Positions 45,616 to 58,537 of a DNA stretch of 64,000 nucleotides are shown piece by piece (position 1 is the stretch's first letter; each line of letters begins with the position of its first letter). Below the pieces are notes generated by a model, which saw only the letters and a list, made by a program, of their open reading frames with translations, was not told the origin of the DNA and made no database searches. The DNA comes from Sipunculus nudus (lineage: Eukaryota > Annelida > Sipuncula > Golfingiida > Sipunculidae). The stretch is from the NCBI GenBank assembly GCA_026874595.1, contig CM049314.1, forward strand, positions 32,205,229 through 32,269,228, in the 5' to 3' direction. The position numbers were made by a program, and so were the translations under genes.

Positions 45616-47880
45616 CGGATTAATACCAGTCCATGAAAACAGATGGCTATGTAATAATGATGTTATGAAATATCATTACTAAAGAAATATATTTGCATGC
45701 CTAAGAAAGAATACAAGCATATTGGGAATCTTTATGAACGTTACATATTTGTAGGAGCGATGTGGATTACTCAAATAACAGAAAAATTGACCTTTTCCAT
45801 CACACTTATGACATCTGTCGGCGACAAATGGCACTGAATGTACGGGTCCTTTTTTGACAAAAAGATTATAGTTTATCTCTGATGTTTCTTAGTAATAAAC
45901 ATGCCACATTTTTAACGTTGAGGTTACTCCTGGAGTTTCTGGATTGTGTTTGATTTATATCACTAACTCTATGATGCTGACCATTTGGGTACCTTTGAAC
46001 AAGATTATTGTTATTTACGGTAACACCCGCCTTCGCTTTTCAGCGCCATCTAGTATTCAAACTTTGAACGATTTAGAAGTTTAAGATATCTACTAGTATT
46101 TTTTTCTCGATTAAACGTTAACTTTTATCATATTTCAACCCAACTGAGTGAAGGGTTATGCATTCCTGATGGCGGTCCAATCCAATTTATAATAATATAC
46201 AAAGGAGTTAGCCATTTCAAATGCCTTGCTCAAAATATATGTGCTTCACTAAATGAACCCGAGATGTCGCTGATATGCAATTGCGGTGAAGCGTAATTGA
46301 TAATGATGACATATGCTGAGGTTCCCCATTGGACTCTAACCCTGCAGAAGGCCGTTATGGGCTGTGCGCATGCTCGTTTAAAAAGGTCTATTCGAAGGTT
46401 CATTTTCATTTCAAACTAAAGGATGCAATCGTTTTCCACAAGCAATGTGGTGGTGGTTTTTGTGTTTTCTAATCCAGGTATTTATTTATTTTTATTAAAA
46501 GACCTTAATCTTAAAATCAATCAAAAAATTGTTTCAAAGGCATATTACACCTCATTAATTGATACAATTTTAACCTGTTACAGAGTTCTTTCTGATAGTT
46601 ATGCATTTATGAAATTTATATTCTTTTCAATATTTAGGAAATATTTATAGCAACAATTAATAGCAAAGCATTTTGGTGGCCCAAGACCAAACTAGATGAT
46701 AATATCTAAAAACATGTCTTGTTTTTTATCTGTCTCGTTTCTTTCTTACTTAAAGTTGAATTTTTAAATTTTGATTAAACATAAAAATTCATTCCTTTTT
46801 AAACAAGAAATATGCTACAAGAACGCATATTTGAGTGTTCCCCTTACATTATTTATACATGCAGTTGACTGTTTTTGCGGAATGACAACAATTTCATGAA
46901 CTCTATATTTTGAAAAAAATAATAAAATTGTAGATTGACAGTTACTAGGTGCCCAAATCCATCCTTCTATTTTATTCATATTTTCCCCACAACGTAAGTT
47001 CTCGATATGCAAATTTGTCCTTTGATCTGGGAGCCCTAACTTTTTTAACTCTTCTATAAAGCGAAAATCATTTATATAAAGACTTACCAATCGCGTTAAC
47101 AGTTCAATGCTATCCACAGAGGTGTCCTTTTTCATGCCCTCTTCGCGTGATCAGTTTATCGTGATGCCTGCAGTGACTGCATGGCTCTGAGTGACTACTT
47201 ATTGCAAGGGATGGGCGGGGTTTTTACAAAATTGATTACGGAAGAAACATGGCGTCGCTCAATATTTAAGGTAGATTGTGCAGACATATTTCCCCAGCCA
47301 AGAGTCATCAATCACACAATAAATGTAACATGGGGAGACTCGTGGCTTTTCACATTTGTGGCATTTTGTTCCATATGATAGTAAGACTGATGGCATTTTA
47401 GTACTGCACGCTATACTGCCGGTTTTACATTCTTGTGCTGCTGAAAAATAAGGATCCACAGAAATGCCATCTTACAGAAAAGTGCATTACGTTTATGTTC
47501 AATGGGGACATTTTCCACGGTTAATATTCGATTACAATTTCATGATATTGTATTTAGCCTTGAATATTATTACTTTAACACAGAGGATATTCAATAAATA
47601 TAATAAGAGATTAAATATTAAATGTTTGGGCTGGCTTTGATGACATTATTTTAAACAGACGCAAAATGATATATGCATTTTTTTTATTTCTAAAAAAACT
47701 TAAATCGATGGAACCCAATCATACAATAGAATGACGCGTTCAACGTTATAAACTAGAATACGGGTAGTCGACAAGCGACTACGTGTATCCGCTAAAATCA
47801 GAGTGGAACGGGTGAAGGGAGGCATGGATTGAGTTGCAAGGGGAAATAGAGTGAGCTGTGTTGCATATTAGCATGGATGT
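45160..47880. other. Intergenic, no supported gene
   Basis: A 106-codon minus-strand frame at 47135-46815 (FIEELKKLGLPDQRTNLHIE) looks mildly coding-like and has an internal GTAAGT, but there is no recognisable domain or partner exon. Confidence 0.4.
45541..45611. repeat. (AT)n microsatellite
   Basis: Uninterrupted alternating AT. Confidence 0.97.
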
Positions 47881-47884
47881 CTAC

Positions 47885-49005
47885 AGCCGGGATGTGTATG
47901 TAGGTTGCGCCACCTACCACAAATCCGGAAAGCTGTCCAAGTTGTATACATATGCAAAATTTTAAGCAGAAAAGTCAAAACACTACATGTATATGAGTGA
48001 TTTTATCCCACAGCAGACAAACAGAAGGACTTGTGCAAAAATGGTGGCAGACGGCGCCAACAGTTTTGTGTATGATTTAGAGCTATGTGTGATCTATACA
48101 CATGCAAAATTTCAGGGGGATATGTCCAATCAGTCCTGAGATATAAGCCTGAATGTCTGCAGCGTTAACATAAATGGAGGTGGCGCCACCTGCCAAAAAA
48201 TCGAGAAAGATATCCAAGATGTATAAACACACAACATTTTTAGGCAGATAAGTCAAACCATTACAGACATATGAGTGATTTTAGCCCACGGCAGACAAAG
48301 AGACAGACGCTGTGCACAAATGGTTGCGGGTGGTCCCTCCAGTTTTGTGTATGATAAAGAGCTATGTGAGATCTATTCACATGCAAAAATTAGGCCCAAT
48401 CAGTCAAACGGTTCCTGAGATACGAGCTTGGATGGCTGCAGCGTAAACTAGAATGTAGGTGGCGCCACCTGTCATAAAATCAAGTAAGCTGTCCAGGATG
48501 TATAAACCTGCAAAATTTTAGGCAGTTATGTCAAACCACAACAGGGATATGAGAAATGTTAGCCCACGGCAGACACACAGACGGACGCTGTGCAAAAATG
48601 GTTGCAGGTGGCCCCTTCAGTTTTGTGTATGATAAAGAGCTATGTGAGATATATACACATGCACAATCTTGGCCCAATTGGTCGAACGGGTCCCGAGATA
48701 TGAGCTTGGATGTCTGCAGCGTGAACGTGAATGTAGGTGGCGCCACCTGTCATAAAATAAATAAAGCTATCAAGGATGTATGCGCATGCCGACTTTCAGG
48801 TGAATTTGTCAAACCACTGCAGAGATACGAGTGATTTTAACCCAAGGCAGATGAACAGATGGACACTGTGCAAACATGGTTGCAGGTGGGGCCACCATTT
48901 TTTGTGAATGTTATAAAGCTATCCAAGGGCTACATTTGTAAAAAAAATTTTTCCTGATGGGTGAAACGGTTCCCGAGATATGTGGGTTTATGTATGGAAA
49001 CACGC
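47885..49005 (+). repeat. ~278-bp satellite array (4 monomers) with central palindrome
   Basis: GTAGGTGGCGCCACCT or close variants at about 47902, 48179, 48460 and 48737, spacing 277-281. Each unit also has AGTTTTGTGTATGAT, AGAGCTATGTG, CACATGCA and GACGCTGTGCA. AGGTGGCGCCACCT is a perfect 14-bp palindrome. The fifth unit is partial. Confidence 0.93.
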
Positions 49006-49026
49006 ACAAATGGACGCTGGGCAGAG

Positions 49027-49065
49027 CTGAAAGGTCAGAGGTCAACGCTGAAAGGTCAGAGGTCA
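49027..49065 (+). promoter_or_regulatory. Two DR1-type nuclear-receptor-like sites
   Basis: AGGTCAGAGGTCA occurs twice within a 21-base direct duplication (GCTGAAAGGTCAGAGGTCAA). The half-sites AGGTCA with one-base spacing match the DR1 consensus bound by RXR heterodimers and HNF4-type receptors. It sits at the end of a satellite, so function is doubtful. Confidence 0.35.
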
Positions 49066-49197
49066 ATTGGTTAGGCACCAGTTCACATGTGACCCGATAA
49101 TTGGTGTAAGTTTCGGAAAAATCCGTCCAGTAGTCTCAGAGTTCTCCGGAAACGAACGCGGCGGCGGCGGTGGCGGCGGAACCCGGTCAAAAACAAA

Positions 49198-49227
49198 GTA
49201 TCCGCAAAACTTTGTTTTGGCGGATAC
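49198..49227. repeat. Short hairpin
   Basis: GTATCCGCAAAAC and GTTTTGGCGGATAC pair around a three-base loop with a single bulged base; preceded by a (GCG)n-like run. Confidence 0.8.
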
Positions 49228-49424
49228 AGTTATCAATACATGTCCGTGGGACCCGTGCATTCACCGCTGCTAAAACCGTTTCAAACTATTTCAAACGCCC
49301 GGATATCTGGTTATCACGTGAAAAGCAATTAAGTCAACATCTAGTCCATAAATTACTAAATCCTGCCTACTGGTGCAACAGCGTAAACGTAATAAGTGTA
49401 TGAACGTTTTATCTAACACTATCA

Positions 49425-49815
49425 TAGTACGAGTACGTGTCCTAGTCCAGGAAACTCGAACAGAGTCGTAATCCGAGTCTTTCAGGTTCGAGTCCATGCA
49501 AAGTCCGACTCCGAGACAAATCTCCTTATTAATCAAAATTGAACAAGTAATTTTTGGATTATGATATTTTATTTTGATGTTTATCTATACAAATGCTTTT
49601 TACTTAAGTGGGTAATTACATTTTCCTTCCGTTGAATGTATAAAGCCTTTTTGGGGGATATTCTGTTGGTAGTTCGCACATGTCTTCATAGTATTTGACA
49701 GATATTTTCTTTCTCCTGTTTGGCCTGATTACTCAAGTCCTCTCACCGAGTCCGAGGCCAGGACCCTTGAATCAAAGTTCGAGTCCGTAACTCGAGTGGA
49801 CTTTAGTCCTACATC
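49425..49815. repeat. Dispersed 'GAGTCCG' repeat, copy 2
   Basis: Same arrangement as copy 1 (17130-17440): GAGTCC words, an AT-rich core containing CAAATCTC, then GTGGACTTTAGTCCTACATC. Confidence 0.65.
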
Positions 49816-50027
49816 ATTGCATCAAACCATCGACCTCGCAAAATGTCGAAACCATTCATGGGGCTGCCATTTTGCGCAAAAACTAAAGCCCGGATGTCGC
49901 AGGCCGCGTGTAGGCATTAAGGGCATGCCGCTTGTTTCCTTTAAAAAACAAACACATTTTCCTGACTTTCCAAATACCTGATCAAGACCCAAGGACCCAA
50001 TGAATATAGATTTAGAGACTAGTTTAA

Positions 50028-50510
50028 TTATCGTCACAATATCTGTCAGGTTTCAAACAAAGGTTGCATGATAATGAAACACAAGAATGGACAGCTAACA
50101 TAGAAAATAATGGAAAATTGAAAACATATGCTATCTTTAAAAGCTTATTAAACACTGAATTATATTTATCAGCAGTTCCAAATAGAAGATATAGAATTAC
50201 TTTAGCAAGACTTAGAACATCATCACATAGCTTAGAAGTAGAAGTTGGTCGCCACAAGAAAATAGCCTGGGAAGAGAGATGTAAATTTTGTCTTAAACAT
50301 GGAGAATCATATATTGAAGATGAGTTCCATTTTGTCATTAAATGTCCTTTATATATTTCATTAAGAGAAAAATATCTGTTGGAATTTAAAGATATGTCTT
50401 TCGTTTCATTAATGTCCACAACAAATTATGTCACAATTAATAAGCTTTCAGCATTTGTATATTTTGCATTTGTTAAAAGAGAGTCAATTCTAAATGATTC
50501 TTTGAACTAG
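50028..50510 (+). pseudogene. LINE ORF2 C-terminal fragment
   Basis: Open frame to tag at 50508-50510 with a Cys/His knuckle (CKFCLKHGE...DEFHFVIKCPLY) and RLRTSSHSLEVEVGRH, a pattern common at the end of LINE ORF2 proteins after the polymerase domain. No RT catalytic motifs remain, so it is inactive. Confidence 0.75.
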
Positions 50511-50837
50511 TAAGTGAACAATTTTCAATGTATCATATTTTATGTAGTTATGAAATTTATTCTATGTAATTACCATTAACTTGAATCATTTTGTGAAACA
50601 CAAATAGTTACCTTATAATATTACAGTGTGTATTTATTCAGTTGATAAAAATGTTATTTCTGTTAATATTTGATTAATGATAACTGTGTTTTGTTGAAAA
50701 CTGTATTTATTTGTTTATTTATTAATTATTTATTCTTATCATTTATTTTTGTTTTTTTTTTCACGTGACCATGTATTATGTATTTTGTATGTATATATGT
50801 TGGATATATGGGCCTGAGGCCTTCATTTCCAGAATAA

Positions 50838-50838
<1 letters not shown>

Positions 50839-50895
<57 letters not shown>
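50839..50895. repeat. (AT)n tail of the LINE copy
   Basis: Begins directly after AGAATAAAGAT. Confidence 0.96.
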
Positions 50896-50898
<3 letters not shown>

Positions 50899-50899
50899 C

Positions 50900-53800
50900 A
50901 CAGTATGTGATTTATAAATTTAGATGATTTTATAATTATAATTAGAAGGTATTTCGTATGTTTCCAACTCAAAAACAAAGACAAATCTAGATTTTAATCA
51001 AATGTAAACCATTTTTCAAATTTCGAGTATTTCAATTTCATTACCTCTCGGAAAACTTAAAGCTCTGAAATATGGGGATTGGGAAAATATTCGCCCGTAA
51101 AATGAAGCTAAACGAACGAGCCCTACCATATATATGATAAATAATATTCATTTGGTACTGTATCGCGCACCGATAATATAGACCCCAACAATAAAACCAT
51201 CAGCGGTGACAAATTGACAGAGAGTTTGGAGGTTGTGTGAAAGGATTTCTACTCGGTGATTTACTGTTTCATAGAGGACACTGAGTATTTGTTATGCTGC
51301 AGTTGATCGATTTGAGAATTGTTTTTTTGATCCTTTAGACTGTAATAATTCTGTCATCCATTATAACCGTCACTACTTGGGTTTCTGGGCCGCAAGGAAG
51401 GATTCAACGATTTTGTTGACTTCCTGCGCGTTTCTTTTACATCCGGTTGTCACTAGCTACCATTGCTGCACGTGCAGGGGGTTCAAAGGAGGAAGCTTTT
51501 GTTACACATTCTTCGTCTAGCAGATAAAATCTATCTCTATCAATACCCGGAGAACGGATACGCGTGACGTAACTCTAAGAACGAAGTAAACAATACAAAG
51601 CTTGACATTAAATCCATGCACCACCAATAATGGTCCTAAACAGGAGTTTGAAATTCAGTCAAGTCCCTATACATTATATCCTCGCGGACACATAGCCTAT
51701 CCTAGATTCAGGACGTTTCTGTATTACACACGCTCTCTGTCCAACCTGTACAAAAGATTAAGGTTTTCTTCACGCCCACTACACTGTGATATCAGATGAG
51801 GTACACTTGAAAGAGCACATTTATTACATTGACAATAACAGAGACAACCCCATTTGTCAAATGATCATACAACATCGGCTTTCCCAACACCAAGTGATTT
51901 AGCTGTGAACAAAAGTCATTCATGACACGGGACTGGAACTGATAAGGGAGTGCTTGAGTAGTTCTAATTCAGCTATATGTATACCATAGTACATGATCAG
52001 TCTGACAGTCATGACAGATTTTCAGGCTGTCATTTAAGAAATTATCGATTATACCTACAAGTTTCTATCATAACTGATGAAATGTGTTGTGCCAGAAAAT
52101 TCACATTGTCTTGTAAACTGCTTAGTCCGAACTTCAGAGCACAGTGAAAACACCGCAATTTGGGGAATGGCCGTCGTATCCCTCTGTATGCAATTATCTG
52201 TTAGGTATTTTTGTGATATTGAGGAAACAAGTACATGACTTGAGCCAAGCTGATATGTTATGAACGCTCAGTTCCAAAATTCTCTACCCTTTTTAGGCTA
52301 AAGTTCGGTGTAAATATAACGCGATACATTTACGTTACATTTCCTATACGTTGAAATCGAATACGTAACGCCAACGTAGCGTTACCTATACACGGTATAA
52401 CGCTGCGTTTTCATGGGTCGAAACGCAGTCATAAAAGTTAGTTTAAAATTTCTGAATGTAAGGCAAAATTGCAGATAAATTTACATATAAATTAGAATCT
52501 CATTGTCCCACTTAATAATTCGTTTCAATTGACCGAAAAATGGACAAAAAAGAAATTTTCTGAAATTTGGTTGGGTCAAGCCGAGTTCAGATTTTACTAG
52601 TATTAGTTCAATAATGTAAAATCTCCTGAAATTAATCTAACAAAAACTGTTACAATTCATATATTAGGATTTTTTTCCTGAAATTAATCACATGCCATAC
52701 ACATATATTTATTTCATTAAAATGAGCCAAAAGGAGGCACATGCAGCTGTGCGATTTCAAAATGAAAAATGCGCAGTTTATCTCCAAAATAAGGTTTGAC
52801 AAAACCGCCAGTCGTATAAATATGGTATTCGTTAACGTGCACAAGGCGAGTCTTTACTGTCACAAAATAATGTTGCTTGAAACAGGGAGATAAGTACACC
52901 TAAATTTACAAATCAACCCTTAAACCTTGTCTTAAGTGTACAGTTATTGACCCAGCATGTCAACCTTAAACGAGAGTTCGGCATTTCACTTTTTTTTCAA
53001 TTTCAAACATTATATATGTTTGTATAGCTCACACTTCTTGGTTTTCTTTTGTATATTAGTCTAGTATTTTGCGGTATCTTTTTTATTTGATGTGTCAACC
53101 AACAATTATTAAAGCTTATAATATCCATAAAAGGAAACATAAGAAGAATACAGAACGTAAGAAAACACAACCTACTGAGAGATGAAAACGAAACTATATT
53201 TTCATTAAATCTTTATTCCGCATGAGCAATATCCGCGACTGATATACACTGATATGAACTGATCAATATTGATCATATATTCTACATCATTACTCGATGC
53301 TAAATAATCCTAACGCACAATGCTGGACTAATGTTATTTTCCAGATAACATCCGTATCATGTTATTTTCACATGGTGATGTTATTTCAGATTTTACGATG
53401 ATAAAAGAAAACTGACAAAACATGGCTAAAGCTGTCAGATTTCTCTCTCAAACACTCCTATTACACGTAGTATGTAAGTTTACCTGGAATATGAACCAAA
53501 TACAACATTAATCCTGGATTATATTACAGATTTAGAAGATTTTAAATGAAAAGAGGTATCACTTTTAACTAAGCAGGACTTGTTCAGACACATCAGGCAA
53601 AACATCTATATATTTTGGCTAAAAGTTCAATCTCCCCCCCCCCCCCCCCCCCCGAGCTTCATTCATGAACCAGTAAACGATCAAATCGAGGTAAAATAAT
53701 ACCGATGTTTATCATAATCTTGACAACAACATTCATACATATCACTCACATTTAAATCGGACCGAACTAACATGGAATCATTCTGTCAATTAACCTTAAA

Positions 53801-56800
53801 TATATTATTTCCTTTGCTAAGCAATCGGTCATCTATCATCTCCATTTTATTAAATGATACAAAATAATGTTGTAAATTTTGTCAAATACAAAACAAATAT
53901 TGGTGTATTCAACATCTTGTAAATGCAAATGGTGTATAATTGTATAAAGGCAAACACCTTAAAACACACACTATTATTATGTACAAGTGTAACACCTGTA
54001 TTCTGTATGTCCCAACTATGCATATATATGTATACACATACAAGGCACGATAGAGTCTTATACACAGCATACAAAATCTTGACTGTAATTATACTCTTAC
54101 CTTACACACATTTTGGAACCCAAAATCTGATACCAATATGGCAATAAATCGGTGTTTCTTTTTCATAACTTCATATGATCTTTCACGATTTTATATTACA
54201 CTCCCTCTCATTTGACTATATTAAGAGAAATAATAGTAAACTAACAAAGCCAATCGTAGCCAAACGTAAAAGCTCATCACATTAGAAACTCATAGTAATT
54301 TGGAGTACACAATCGACAAGTCTAGGTATAACTGAAAGGTTTTACAATGGTCTTGCTGGTTCAGTCATGGAAGCACCAATGTATACTGGAAGAATATAAA
54401 TTGATCCTGATATACGCTTTTGCCCATGCATGTAGTGTCACTAGTGCCGACACAAGAATATCATGTTGGAACACAGAGGGTTTCTTGTAAAGACGAAACC
54501 TGTGTAACAGAATCTGGTGGTCTACATTCAAATCAACATGGATACATTTCAAACATTAGAACTCTGCATGACCTTAGAGTGGTAGCAGATCAACTACAAA
54601 TCACGAGGTGTTCCCACTTAAAAATCAACTACAAATGTAGGGATGCATTTTTGAACGTGTATTTGAATTTTATATAATTTGTGGATTATTTCATATTTCA
54701 ACAGGCTCGTACAGTAACATATCTTAAACAGGCCTTTACAGTCACAAAATGAAAACATTCGGATGTTTAAAAATACCTGCCACAATACACAAGTCGAAAG
54801 AAATATTTCCTACGTATAATTATTTTTTTTTATTTCAAATTCGTCAAAACTGTAGTATTTTATCTCAAACTATTTTATATATTGAATACGTATACGTATC
54901 ATGTACTTCAAGTATCCTGAAATCCAAATAAGAATATTATATATAATAACAAATTATTTTCATTATAAAAGACAACTTAACATCCTAGCAAATAATTATC
55001 ACCTATATCACACATATTCCATTTTTTCTTTCAATGAACATCTATTAATAAAAGCTTCAGTTGTCCCGGAAATTAAACGGTAAAATGAATGATCAATGGG
55101 TGACAAAATTCAGTTGAAAAAAAAATATCTCAATCAAGACAAAACAATTGTAAATATATATGCTGGTCATTAACATAAAATAACATTAATAATGAGAAGA
55201 TACCCAATATTTGAAAAAACTGTTAAACCTGGGTTAAATCTATAGAACGCAATAATAAAGATTTTCTGAGCTCCGTTTGACCCGTTTGCAACCCGTCGAT
55301 AGTGCTTTTACCCCGCATTAATTTTATAACTCCAATTACACGAGTGCTTATGATGACATTGTTTGAATGTTGAAAATGACAGCATGGTAATGCAGGTTTC
55401 GAACTTGGATGCACGATGTGATACGCTCACCGTGGTATCAATATTCTCTTGGCTCTGTGCAAAATGTCTGGTGGCAAAACCCAGCAAACCATACTATAAC
55501 AAGCAGTGATAAAGCGGAAGGGTTACAGAACAAAGGCAGCATATAACTTCAGCAGAAAATGTTATTAATTTTTCCACTGAAAAATTTAATATAAAGGGCT
55601 AAAGCAGAAACTACATATCAGTCATCCATATTTTACCGACTGTTTTAACCAACCCTGAGTTTCAGCCAGGTTAGCTTAACTATATAAAGCAAGCAAGTAT
55701 ACTTTACATAGTTGTCATTTTCACTGGATATGATTCTGTGCAACTGACATAAAACAAATAAGCATTTCAAAAAATGCAAAAAACTACTAACAGCTCAAAA
55801 CAGTATTACAGACAATGTTTTAGCTAAAACTATTTTCCATTTTTTTTTTATAGATCATACATTCATTCTGTGTTCTTCACAAAATGGAGTATTCTGATAC
55901 TGAAATTACCAAAGGTTATCAGACAACTGTCCACCTGTGACTCACCATATTCCTGTGTTCTGTATAGTGTCCTGATACTTACGCTCCCAAGGCAGCGGAA
56001 ATCTTGCGCTTCTAAAGAAGCTACTGATTTTCCCGCTGCCTGCTTTGACCGTTTATGATGCATTTAAACACCAGGTGGTGCACATGGGCCCGTCTGCTTA
56101 AAAAACTGCTGATGTGACTATCAGCCAACCAAATGCAAGTCAAAAACACTCGAAAGGCATCAGGCGGAGCAATTCTCTCTGAGCCTGTGGCCTGTTCAAA
56201 CGGTCGCCGGGGCGATGGGCTGTCACTCAAAACGAAATGAACACATTGGCGTCGTGTATTCCTCGCTTAGCTGGTAAACCGTTTTGTTTTCCAGCACAGG
56301 GTCTCATCTGATAGGACCAAAATACAGTGCTCCCTTCTGGTGTAGAGATACCTGATACTGAGCCAAGACAATTGTAATCAATAATATATAGCGATGGCAT
56401 TCAATGAAACACACTAACAGTCTAAAGGACCTGCGGTATATATTCTTTAAAAATGAAAATGAATATGACACAATTCTGCGGGCAATAACAATGACAAAAT
56501 GGTACATAAAACTTATTATAAAAATATATCACCTTTTATATCTAAACAACTCAATATTTGAAAAAAATATGATAAATCCTGGGATATAATGAAACTGATC
56601 AACAGCTGCATAATGAAGGTATACTTGGTATAATGAAGGTATAATGAACCTACTGAGAGTATTGATGATGAGTGTATGATGAAAGGAATGTATAAAACTG
56701 ATGAAGATAAACATTTGATAGCATGTGATATGTCATTATGGGGCTGAATTTGTTGGATACTGAATACTGGACATAATCTTATGTGTTTACCACCCATTCA

Positions 56801-57940
56801 CTAGTTGAATTCAACAGCCACCAAATACCATCTCATTGTTCTGTCAACAAGCACATGAACAGCTGTTAAGAAAAAGAGCACTGTGAATGTAAAATAAACC
56901 TGTAGTATGCCTTGTGTCCTTGACCTCATTAAATATGCATAGATTCGCAGACAATTGATACCAGGGAAGTAACTTAAATGGTCAAACAGCCCTACTGAAT
57001 CACATCAAAACCCATCAAATTCCTTCTTATCACAGCAATACCAGTTATCACAGCAATACCAGAAAAAAATTTCTGGCGACCTCTGACCTCAGTAAACATG
57101 CATGAATTCTGCTGTGAAACAAATTCGGTCTAGATATTATATTGGTAAATATTTCCCTTAGGTTTCACTACAATAAATTGTATTCCTGGTAAGTTATCAT
57201 AGTTACACCACAAATAAGCCTGGTGACCTCTGACCTAATTTAAAATGTATGAATGTTTTAAAAAAAATCTGGAAAATCTTAAAGTGAGCATGCAACATGG
57301 TGCAATATGAGTAGTGAAACACACATAACATTTGTGCTTGGTATGATCCTGACTTATGTGAGTGTAAAAGTTCCTACTCATCTACGTGGAGATCTGACAA
57401 GACTTTTATATCACTTAATCAATATTGACCAAGGGAGTTCACTACTGTTGCAGATCTGCTGTGTGCAGCGCGGCAAAAACTTCCATGTAAGAAAATTATA
57501 ATTTACAATTGTGTTAAAAATTATTTTGCAATATTCAAGGTTCCCATATTTTTAAAAAATAATTTTAAAGTATAAAAAAGGTATTTTTCTATGACATGAA
57601 TTTTAATTTTTGAGTATTTTCTGCATGGCCTACTTCAACTGTCAGATCTTTCAATTTTTTCCATACATCCCAGCATATTTAATTCACAACATATGAAAAT
57701 ATTATGCATTGCTTAATTCAAAGCATTCAATACTTGACACAAAAGGGCAAATGAAGTTGAAGTTATGATACTGAATGAACAAGTAGAGCACTAAATTTTA
57801 CCTTGCATTTTTAGAATGCAGATTATCTAATCCTTAATCTCAGTTTGCATGTACAGCTACAAGGTTCCATTGCAGTTTGGAACTGCTTGACAAGGCGGTA
57901 GCATGCACTTTCTGTCATTTTATAGTACATCTCAGTGTCA
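50900..57940. other. AT-rich region, no supported gene
   Basis: Over 7 kb with only short frames. The frame at 54420-54677 (RVSCKDETCVTESGG, ITRCSHLKINYKC) has four spaced Cys but no signal peptide or convincing splice context. A poly-C run lies at 53635-53653. Confidence 0.5.
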
Positions 57941-57944
57941 CCAT

Positions 57945-58110
57945 GGCCCGGTGTCTACTGCACCTATGGGTCCTGGGTGTATAATCATCCCTTTGCTGGG
58001 TCATCACACTGAGGAACCCCAAAAGATGCACTTGTTTGTGAGTGGTACACACCTGTGGGAAACAGCCTTCCAATTAAGCCTGCAGAGCATTCACCCTGGG
58101 TATTGGCAGA
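57945..58110 (-). mobile_element. SINE body fragment, inverted and diverged (family of 4455)
   Basis: Matches the reverse complement of the body of the SINE at 4455. Read in parallel frames, LGHHTEEP, FVSGTHLWETAFQ and LQSIHP here align with [21 protein letters not shown] and PQSAYP there. The tRNA-like head is absent. It lies just downstream (in the 3'-UTR direction) of the minus-strand gene ending at 58289. Confidence 0.75.
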
Positions 58111-58288
58111 TGAAAGTTGAATATGACAGTATGTCTGACTGGTATGGTCACTAAAAATCATAGTGAAATGTGCCAGAGTAACTGAGTAGACAGGCACCAT
58201 AGATTTGTTGGATTGGATAAAAATTAGAAATCTCTCTTTGTCATGTCATATCACATTTGCTTCTGGTAAGACCAGGTCCTCACCCCTG

Positions 58289-58537
58289 TCACTGGGTTAC
58301 ACTCAAAGTCCTGGACAGTCCATTTACTAGCTGTTTGTTACCCTCCTCTGACAGCCTCTGTAACACATCCTCCAGTGCCTGTTTTGTCTCCCGGCCTGTC
58401 CTGTTGGTACACTTAGCCTGTAGTTCCAGCAGTATCCGCCTCAGTAGATACTCGTTTCTGCTCAGCATTATCTCTCTCACGTGAGAAGAACCAGAAACCG
58501 CGACGAGTCTTGTTGATGGCCGGATCAGGCGGTGGTT
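58289..58537 (-). CDS. Unrecognised gene, last exon
   Basis: Acceptor tgtcattttcag, 82 codons and tga. NHRLIRPSTRLVAVSGSSH leads into a long amphipathic helix. Codon use and the phase match with the previous exon support it. Confidence 0.7.
   Translation of the reverse strand, partial: NHRLIRPSTRLVAVSGSSHVREIMLSRNEYLLRRILLELQAKCTNRTGRETKQALEDVLQRLSEEGNKQLVNGLSRTLSVTQ

Larger units (their letters stand above)
50028..50895 (+). mobile_element. 5'-truncated non-LTR retrotransposon (LINE) 3' end
   Basis: Contains only the C-terminal end of the reverse-transcriptase ORF, a short 3' UTR ending GGCCTGAGGCC-ttcatttcc-AGAATAAAGAT, and an (AT)n tail. The 5' truncation is typical of incomplete target-primed reverse transcription. 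Confidence 0.8.

Noticed and set aside
46815-47135. 106-codon minus-strand ORF as a gene
   Set aside because: No domain, no partner exons, low-complexity AT context; kept only as a remark.
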